Below are positions 58,535 to 64,000 of a stretch of DNA of 64,000 nt, piece after piece (within the stretch, counting starts at the first letter, position 1; the number at the start of each line of letters is the position of its first letter). This DNA is from Pseudomonas sp. ADAK13. GTDB taxonomy: Bacteria > Pseudomonadota > Gammaproteobacteria > Pseudomonadales > Pseudomonadaceae. The DNA lies in assembly GCF_012935715.1 (NCBI RefSeq), contig NZ_CP052860.1, positions 2,294,001-2,358,000 on the forward strand, given 5' to 3'. Below the pieces are notes generated by a model, which did no database searches, had not been told where the DNA came from, and saw nothing but the letters and a program-made list of their open reading frames with translations. Made by a program: the position numbers and the translations under genes.

Positions 58535-61408
58535 ATGACCCTTAGCATTGACCTGGCTGGCCCCTCGGTGGCGCCGGCGCAGGTTATCCGCAAACATTAC
58601 GCCATGGAGATGGCGGTCGAGCGCACGCGCCTGCTTTACCAGGGCTCACTGCTGCCTACCTTATTAATGCTGGTGAACGGACTGGTCTGCGCCTGGTTGC
58701 TCTGGAGCCCGCAGCGCTACCTGCTGGACAGCATTTGGCTGGTGTGGCTGCTGGCGCTGGTGGCCCTGCGGGTGATTCAAGTGGCGGCGTTTGATTCCGC
58801 GATGCCCAGCCGCCAGGCGCAGCCGATCTGGCGTCGCATGTTCATGCTGGGGTCTGCGGTCAGCGGCCTGACATTGGCCAGCGCCGCCATCGCCCTGGTG
58901 CCGGTGGACAGCTTTGCGCAGCAGGCCTGGGTGTTCGGCCTGCTGGGGGCGGCGACTTTATCCGCCAGCGTTGCCTATGCGGTCAGCCTGCCGGCGTTCC
59001 TGTCGTTTGCCGTGCCCTGTCTGGTGCCGGCGATTATCTATTTGTTCTGGAGCGGCGACCCGCAGCAGCAGGGTTGGGGCTTTTTGGGCCTGATTTTGCT
59101 GGCGTCCCTGAGCCTGGTGGCGTGGCAGGTCAATCGCCTGATTCAGCGCGGGCTGTTGCGGCGTTTCCAGAACCAGGCGTTGATCGAACATTTGCAGCAG
59201 TCTCAACAGCGCAGCGAGCAGCTCAATCAGGAACTGGTGCGCGAAGTGGAGCAGCGGCGCCAGGTCGAGCAGGAACTGCGCGAGGCCCAGATCGGCCTGC
59301 AACACCGCGTCGATCAGCGCAGCCAGGAGCTGGATGCCGCCAGCCTGGCCCTGAGCAAAAGCGAAGCGCGCCTGGCGATGGCGTTACAGGCCAGCGAACT
59401 GGGCCTGTGGGACTGGAACCTGCAAACCGACGAGGTCCACCACACCCAACTCAAAGAGCTGTTCGGCCTGGAGCCGGAATACGTTACGGCGATGCTCAGC
59501 CACCTCAAGCCGCGGCTGCACCCGGATGATCTGCCGCTACTCAAGCGCGCGCTGGTGGAGCACCTTAAAGGCCGCAGCGACGATTACCTTGTTGAATACC
59601 GGGTGCGCCATGGCGATGGCCACTGGGTTTGGATTCAGGACCGTGGCCGCGCGGTGGAGCGTTCCCCCAGCGGGCGTGTGACGCGGATGCTTGGCACCCG
59701 TCGTGACATCAGCGCCGGCAAGGCCGTGGAGGAACAGCAGCGCCTGGCGTCGACGGTGTTTGAGGCCGCCAGCGAAGGTATTGTGATCCTGGACCCGGAC
59801 TACGTGCTGATCGCAGTCAACCAGGCGTTCAGCCGCGTCACCGGCTTCGACATTGACGACATGATCGGCCGCAATGTTGTCGAGCTGCCCAGCAGCCGGG
59901 ACGCACGCCGCCACTTTCCGGTGATCCGCCAGGCGCTGCTCAGCCACGGCACTTGGCAAGGTGAGCTGGTGGAAACCCGCAAGAACGGCGAGCTCTACCC
60001 ACAGTGGCTGCAATTGAACGTGGTGCGCGATATTCGGGGAAACGTGAGTCATATCGTGGGATTCTTCGCCGATTTGTCTGCACGGCGCGAATCCGAAGAA
60101 CGCATGCGCTACCTCACGCATTATGACGAATTGACCGGGCTGGCCAACCGTTCGCTGTTCCGCGAGCGGCTGCGCGAAGCCCATCAGCGGGTGCGCCAGG
60201 GCGGCCGCAGCCTGGCCCTGCTGCATATCAACCTCGACCGCTTCAAGCTGCTCAACGACAGCCTCGGCCATGAAGTGGCCGACCAGTTATTGCAGAAAAT
60301 GGCCCGTCGCTTGATCAATGCCTTGCCCGAAGCCGACACCATTGCGCGCCTTTCAGGCGATGAATTCGCGGTGCTGTTCGACGCCTACGGCAACCTGTCG
60401 AGCCTGGCCCGGGTGGCCACGCGGTTGCTGGCCAAGTTGCGGGTGCCGGTGACGGTGGAAGGGCACGAACTGGTGGTCAGCGCCTCAATGGGCGTCAGCC
60501 TGTTGCCCGATAATGCGCGGGAAATCTCCGCGCTGGTCAGCCAGTCGAACATGGCCATGCAGCACGCCAAGCACCTGGGCGGTAATAATTTCCAGTTCTA
60601 CACCGACAGCCTGCAAGCCAGCACCCTGGAGCGTTTGCAGTTGGAGAACCATCTGCGCAAGGCGATTGATGAGCGCCAACTCGCGGTGTTCTACCAACCC
60701 AAATTGTGCCTGGCCAGCGGCAAGCTGAACGCGGCCGAGGCGCTGATCCGCTGGGAGCATCCGCAGTGGGGCATGGTGCCGCCCGGCGACTTTATCGGGC
60801 TGGCCGAAGAAACCGGCTTGATCGTGCCGCTTGGGGAGTTTGTGTTGCGCCAGGCGTGCTGGCAGGCCTGTGAGTGGCAGCGTCAGGGGCTGGAGCCGAT
60901 TCGTGTGTCCGTCAACTTGTCGGTGCACCAATTGCGCCAGGGCAAGCTGGTCAGCCTGGTGCGCCAGGTGCTGGAAGAAACGGGGCTGGATCCGCAATAC
61001 CTGGAGCTGGAGCTGACCGAAAGCCAACTGCTCGACAGCGTGGAGCACATCATTTCGACCTTCCAGCAACTGCGCGACCTGGGCGTGAAGCTGGCCATTG
61101 ACGATTTCGGCACCGGGTATTCGTCCCTCAGCTACCTCAAGCGCATCCCCGTGGACTACGTGAAGATCGACCAGACCTTCATCCGGGGGCTGGGCCAAGG
61201 ACGCGAAGATGCCTCGATCACCCGCGCAATCATCGCCATGGCCCACGGGTTGTCGCTCAAGGTAGTGGCCGAGGGCGTGGAAGATCAGCAGCAGCTGGAT
61301 TTCCTGCGGGCCGAACAATGCGACGAGGTGCAGGGCTATTTGGTCAGCCGGCCGATGGAAGCGGACGGCTTGGCGGATTTGTTACGAAAAAATGCCAATT
61401 TTCTGTAG
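58535..61408 (+). CDS. Membrane GGDEF-EAL protein with PAS domains (probable c-di-GMP phosphodiesterase)
   Basis: The ATG at 58535 gives 957 aa. About six transmembrane helices (residues 40-215), a coiled coil (about 225-305), two PAS domains (about 310-440 and 445-560), a GGDEF domain (about 560-715) and an EAL domain (about 720-957) follow in order. The GGDEF active site reads SGDEF, with Ser replacing Gly, and so may be inactive as a cyclase. The EAL motif is intact (NAAEALIRWEHP), with DDFGTGYSSLSYL and ELTESQLLD also conserved, so the protein should degrade c-di-GMP. The same position (next to uvrD) is held by PA5442 in P. aeruginosa. Confidence 0.93.
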   Translation: MTLSIDLAGPSVAPAQVIRKHYAMEMAVERTRLLYQGSLLPTLLMLVNGLVCAWLLWSPQRYLLDSIWLVWLLALVALRVIQVAAFDSAMPSRQAQPIWRRMFMLGSAVSGLTLASAAIALVPVDSFAQQAWVFGLLGAATLSASVAYAVSLPAFLSFAVPCLVPAIIYLFWSGDPQQQGWGFLGLILLASLSLVAWQVNRLIQRGLLRRFQNQALIEHLQQSQQRSEQLNQELVREVEQRRQVEQELREAQIGLQHRVDQRSQELDAASLALSKSEARLAMALQASELGLWDWNLQTDEVHHTQLKELFGLEPEYVTAMLSHLKPRLHPDDLPLLKRALVEHLKGRSDDYLVEYRVRHGDGHWVWIQDRGRAVERSPSGRVTRMLGTRRDISAGKAVEEQQRLASTVFEAASEGIVILDPDYVLIAVNQAFSRVTGFDIDDMIGRNVVELPSSRDARRHFPVIRQALLSHGTWQGELVETRKNGELYPQWLQLNVVRDIRGNVSHIVGFFADLSARRESEERMRYLTHYDELTGLANRSLFRERLREAHQRVRQGGRSLALLHINLDRFKLLNDSLGHEVADQLLQKMARRLINALPEADTIARLSGDEFAVLFDAYGNLSSLARVATRLLAKLRVPVTVEGHELVVSASMGVSLLPDNAREISALVSQSNMAMQHAKHLGGNNFQFYTDSLQASTLERLQLENHLRKAIDERQLAVFYQPKLCLASGKLNAAEALIRWEHPQWGMVPPGDFIGLAEETGLIVPLGEFVLRQACWQACEWQRQGLEPIRVSVNLSVHQLRQGKLVSLVRQVLEETGLDPQYLELELTESQLLDSVEHIISTFQQLRDLGVKLAIDDFGTGYSSLSYLKRIPVDYVKIDQTFIRGLGQGREDASITRAIIAMAHGLSLKVVAEGVEDQQQLDFLRAEQCDEVQGYLVSRPMEADGLADLLRKNANFL

Positions 61409-61507
61409 TTGAGCCCAAGCCGCACGCGGGGCTACATCGGGCCTGCCCGCTGAATCAGTGGGCAACAGCGCGATTAAGTGATGCATCGAACGGGCAAATC
61501 GGCAATT

Positions 61508-61526
61508 CTTGTAGTATAACTACAAG
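61508..61526. promoter_or_regulatory. Palindromic operator upstream of rccR
   Basis: CTTGTAGTATAACTACAAG has 8-base arms around ATA. TGTAGT-N3-ACTACA is the type of site bound by the RpiR-family regulators RccR and HexR. It lies 44 bases before the start codon, suggesting autoregulation by the KDPG-responsive protein. Confidence 0.8.
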
Positions 61527-61570
61527 CTTGCTACATCCCCTGGCTCCGCCAATAACAAGAGTCCTGCCCT

Positions 61571-62437
61571 TTGAACCTGTTGCAACATATCGCCCAGTCG
61601 CGCCACCTGTTACGCAAATCGGAACTCAAGGTTGCCGATCACGTGCTGCTTGACCCTGCGGCTGTGATGCACAGTTCCATGGCAGACCTGGCCCACAGCG
61701 TGGGCATCAGCGAGCCGACCATCGTGCGCTTCTGCCGCGCCATCGGTTGCTCCGGGTTCCAGGACTTGAAACTCAAGCTGGCCCAGAGCCTGGCCGCCGG
61801 TGCGAGCTTTGGCCAGTTTGCGATTCACGAAGACGATTCCGTCGCCGACTACAGCCTGAAAATCTTCGACACCACCCTGCACACCCTGATGGAAGTGCGG
61901 GAAAAGCTCGACCCGGTGGAGCTTCAAAAAGCCGTGACCGCCATGTCCCAGGCCCAGCGCGTGGAGTTCTACGGTTTCGGCGCGTCCGGTGCCGTGGCGG
62001 CGGATGCCCAGCACAAGTTCTTCCGTTTGCTGCTGACCGCAGCGGCCTACAGCGACCCGCACATGCAGGCGATGTCGGCGGTGACGTTGAAACCTACCGA
62101 CGTGGCGATTTGCATTTCCCAGTCCGGCCGCTCCAAAGACCTGCTGATCACCGCCAACCTGGTGCGTGAAAGCGGCGCGACCCTGATTACCCTGTGCCCG
62201 AGCCAGACGCCGTTGGCGGAGCTGTCGACCGTCAACCTGGCGATCGATGTGCACGAAGACACCGAAATCTACACCCCGCTGACGTCACGTATCGCCCACC
62301 TGGTGGTGATCGACGTACTGGCGATGGGCGTGGCCATGGCGCGCGGCCCGAGCCTGGTCAACCACCTCAAGAGCGTGAAGCGCAGCTTGCGCAGCCTTCG
62401 GTTGTCGCCCAAATCCGTCAAAGCCCTCGACGACTGA
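61571..62437 (+). CDS. rccR: RpiR/MurR-family regulator RccR
   Basis: A 288-aa protein. The start at 61571 is read as TTG in the sequence. The N-terminal HTH (about 1-77) is seen in LLQHIAQSRHLLRKSELKVA and ISEPTIVRFCRAIGCSGFQD, and the C-terminal SIS sugar-phosphate domain (about 125-260) in RVEFYGFGASGAVAADAQ and DVAICISQSGRSKDLL. It is close to HexR, but the neighbourhood (uvrD, GGDEF-EAL, LysR, pycA) and absence of zwf match the RccR locus, which controls the glyoxylate shunt and pyruvate metabolism in response to KDPG. Confidence 0.88.
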   Translation: MNLLQHIAQSRHLLRKSELKVADHVLLDPAAVMHSSMADLAHSVGISEPTIVRFCRAIGCSGFQDLKLKLAQSLAAGASFGQFAIHEDDSVADYSLKIFDTTLHTLMEVREKLDPVELQKAVTAMSQAQRVEFYGFGASGAVAADAQHKFFRLLLTAAAYSDPHMQAMSAVTLKPTDVAICISQSGRSKDLLITANLVRESGATLITLCPSQTPLAELSTVNLAIDVHEDTEIYTPLTSRIAHLVVIDVLAMGVAMARGPSLVNHLKSVKRSLRSLRLSPKSVKALDD

Positions 62438-62460
62438 CTCAAGGGCATACTCGGTCAAAA

Positions 62461-62550
62461 TGTGGGAGCTGGCTTGCCTGCGATAGCGATCTGTCAGTTG
62501 CCATCTTCATTGGCTGAGGCACCGTTATCGCAGGCAAGCCGGCTTCTACA
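62461..62550. repeat. REPIN (two inverted REP sequences)
   Basis: A 24-base arm beginning TGTGGGAGC and ending TGCGAT (62461-62484) is paired with its near-exact inverse at 62527-62550, where two bases differ near the end (TTCTACA instead of TCCCACA). It follows rccR and is the same type as the REPIN at 38422. Confidence 0.85.
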
Positions 62551-62662
62551 GTTGATCGTGTTTGAGCCTCAGAAGATTCATCGTCCTGTCATCCCCGCGC
62601 CGCCAAACCGTCATCGCACACGCCCATCCTGAACTCCCCGTACTCGCATTGGGAGACTCGAA

Positions 62663-62860
62663 ATGGCTCGGCAATACGAAGAAAGCAACAGCACCGTCAA
62701 GACCCGTCGCCAACAGGAAGACCAGCGCCGCATGGCCTTCCGTCGTGCAATTGAAGACCGCTGCGACCAGCGTCAATTGCAGCAGAACATCAGTGACTTT
62801 CCGGAACTCCATTGGCAGGCACCCGCGGCTGCCCAGCGAAGCGCTCAGCCAGCGCGCTGA
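62663..62860 (+). CDS. Small basic protein, PA3496-like family
   Basis: A 65-aa protein with the run KTRRQQEDQRRMAFRRAIED, which I recall as the core of the PA3496-type putative envelope integrity proteins of Pseudomonas. A GGGAGA lies six bases before the ATG. No membrane segment is seen. Its last 71 bases overlap the end of the LysR gene on the other strand. The family's job is not known. Confidence 0.65.
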   Translation: MARQYEESNSTVKTRRQQEDQRRMAFRRAIEDRCDQRQLQQNISDFPELHWQAPAAAQRSAQPAR

Positions 62861-63764
62861 TCTGCAACCGCTCGCTGCGGATAAAGCCCAGGAACGCATG
62901 GGCCACCGGTGACAGGCGCTTGGCCTTGGCCTGCACCAGGCACCAACTGCGGTACAGCGGCAGTTCTTCCACCGGCAGCTCCCTGAGCCCGCCGGTGGCC
63001 AGTTCCAGGTTGACCGCGTGGCGCGTCAGCAGCGCCACGCCCAACCCGGCGGTCACGCACTCGCGCTGCGCTTCGGCCGAAGACACTTCCACCGTCTGGG
63101 TGAAGTGCACACGCTTTTCCTTGAAGTACTCCTCGCACGCCATTCGCGTCCCGGAACCCGGCTCGCGCAACAGCAGCGTGTAAGGCTCCAGGTCCTGCAG
63201 GCGCAATGGCCCTTGATGACTCAGCGGATGATCGTGGGGCGCCACAGCGACGATCGGGTTGTTCAGGAACGGCAGGAATTCCAGGCCCATGTCCTGAGGC
63301 ACCATGGACATGATCACCAGGTCATCCCGGTTGTCTGAAAGCCGGCGAATCACCTGGGCGCGGTTGACCACCGTCAGGTGCAGGTTGACCTCCGGGTGCT
63401 GGCGCTTGAAGGCGGCAAACAGGTGCGGCACGAAGTACTTGGCGCTGGACTCCACCGCCAGTTTCAGCTGGCCTTGCAGCGAGCCCTGCATGTCGGAGAG
63501 CTGCATGTCGAGGTTTTCCAGGCGCCCGAAAATATCCCGGCTAGCCCGTTGCAGGGCTTCGGCCGCTTCAGTCATATAGAGCTTTTTGCCGACGTAATCG
63601 AACAACGGCTGGCCAAGCAGCTCTTCCAGCTGTTTGATTTGTAGGCTAACGGCCGGTTGCGTGAGTGACATTTCCTCGGCTGCGCGGCTGTAGGAACGCA
63701 AATCACAGACTTCATTGAAAATCTGCAATTGACGCAATGTCATACGCATCAATGACTTACGCAT
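62790..63764 (-). CDS. LysR family transcriptional regulator (PycR-type position)
   Basis: A 324-aa regulator. The N-terminal winged HTH is in TLRQLQIFNEVCDLRSYSRA and AEEMSLTQPAVSLQIKQLEE, and the C-terminal substrate-binding domain spans about 95-300. ATG at 63764 or the internal Met at 63749 may be used. It is divergent from pycA, with 196 bases between the starts. In P. aeruginosa the gene at this place (PA5437, PycR) controls pyruvate carboxylase. The C-terminal end overlaps the small plus-strand gene by 71 bases. Confidence 0.92.
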   Translation of the reverse strand: MRKSLMRMTLRQLQIFNEVCDLRSYSRAAEEMSLTQPAVSLQIKQLEELLGQPLFDYVGKKLYMTEAAEALQRASRDIFGRLENLDMQLSDMQGSLQGQLKLAVESSAKYFVPHLFAAFKRQHPEVNLHLTVVNRAQVIRRLSDNRDDLVIMSMVPQDMGLEFLPFLNNPIVAVAPHDHPLSHQGPLRLQDLEPYTLLLREPGSGTRMACEEYFKEKRVHFTQTVEVSSAEAQRECVTAGLGVALLTRHAVNLELATGGLRELPVEELPLYRSWCLVQAKAKRLSPVAHAFLGFIRSERLQISALAERFAGQPRVPANGVPESH

Positions 63765-63960
63765 TATTAAAGCCTTCCCGCCAACCCCTGATGCGCTGAC
63801 TATAAGTCTTTACTTATACACAGCCCAATTATTATTGATTTTTGTTAATCCCTGCGGGGGCATAGTGTGTGTCACGCGACTGCCATGAAACATTTGGTCA
63901 CGCGCCGACCCGGTTCCATCGGGTCGAAGTAGGTAGCAATCGGCTCAAGGGAATTTCCAA

Positions 63961-64000
63961 GTGATAAAAAAGATCCTGATCGCCAACCGTGGTGAGATTG
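63961..64000 (+). CDS. pycA: Pyruvate carboxylase subunit A, first codons only
   Basis: The GTG start at 63961 follows an AAGGGAA sequence and reads VIKKILIANRGEI, the standard start of biotin carboxylases. Only 13 codons are inside the window. The neighbouring LysR and RpiR-family regulators support pycA rather than accC. The enzyme would carboxylate biotin for conversion of pyruvate to oxaloacetate. Confidence 0.8.
   Translation, partial: MIKKILIANRGEI

Noticed and set aside
61571..62437. hexR as the name of the RpiR-family gene
   Set aside because: No zwf, pgl or eda gene is next to it, while uvrD, a LysR gene and pycA are, which matches the rccR locus.

Overview
The window is chromosomal DNA of a Pseudomonas, most likely the P. 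fluorescens group. The GC-rich codon use, the REP/REPIN repeats (TGTGGGAGC arms) and several gene orders support this: ynbABCD-like genes, a zinc-starvation cluster of the PA5532-PA5541 type, and uvrD / GGDEF-EAL / rccR / LysR / pycA. All names are read from protein sequence without database searches.

Positions 1 to about 9770 form an accessory region unlike the rest. It holds the start of a putative helicase gene running off the left edge, a TPR-CHAT caspase-like protease, a PAAR-type remnant, an AbiJ-NTD3/Abi_C-like abortive infection protein, a 306-aa protein of unknown function, a translationally coupled AT-rich pair (an unknown 244-aa protein and an endonuclease/exonuclease/phosphatase-family enzyme), an ADP-ribosyltransferase-like toxin, and a frameshifted isochorismatase-family remnant. 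It ends in three imperfect direct repeats that look like a transposon end, next to a terminator. This is the best place in the window for an undescribed, probably defensive, system.

From 9.9 to 35 kb lie core genes: lemA and a GIDE-like membrane protein; pbpC with a thioester alpha-2-macroglobulin (periplasmic repair and defence); a LysE exporter divergent from an Lrp/AsnC regulator; and a six-gene minus-strand lipid operon resembling E. coli ynbABCD plus an acyltransferase and a small membrane protein. Next come an SPFH-SPFH-SPFH-metal P-type ATPase operon and a bufferin operon (BufA2-like peptide, MNIO enzyme BufB, partner BufC). The last two suggest a metal-handling, perhaps copper-handling, segment.

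From 35 to 49.3 kb are a cyclopropane synthase-like gene behind a perfect palindrome, cardiolipin synthase, a DUF3617 protein and a large zinc-starvation regulon. One arm is a minus-strand operon folE2-znuC-znuB-znuA-hisI-gamma carbonic anhydrase-dihydroorotase. The other arm is amidase, dksA2, zigA, DUF1826 and a second COG0523 GTPase. Two Zur-box-like palindromes sit at the divergent promoters. Together these genes import zinc, supply paralogues that need less zinc, and chaperone scarce metal.

From 49.3 to 64 kb are housekeeping genes: pdxY, a lipoprotein, a thioesterase, a CPA2 antiporter, SMI1/KNR4-like and Tim44-like proteins, uvrD, a large GGDEF/EAL signalling protein, rccR with a palindromic operator, a small PA3496-like gene overlapping a LysR gene, and the first codons of pycA. 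The 9-mer TTATCCACA, the DnaA-box consensus, occurs at least 13 times in the window, far above chance.
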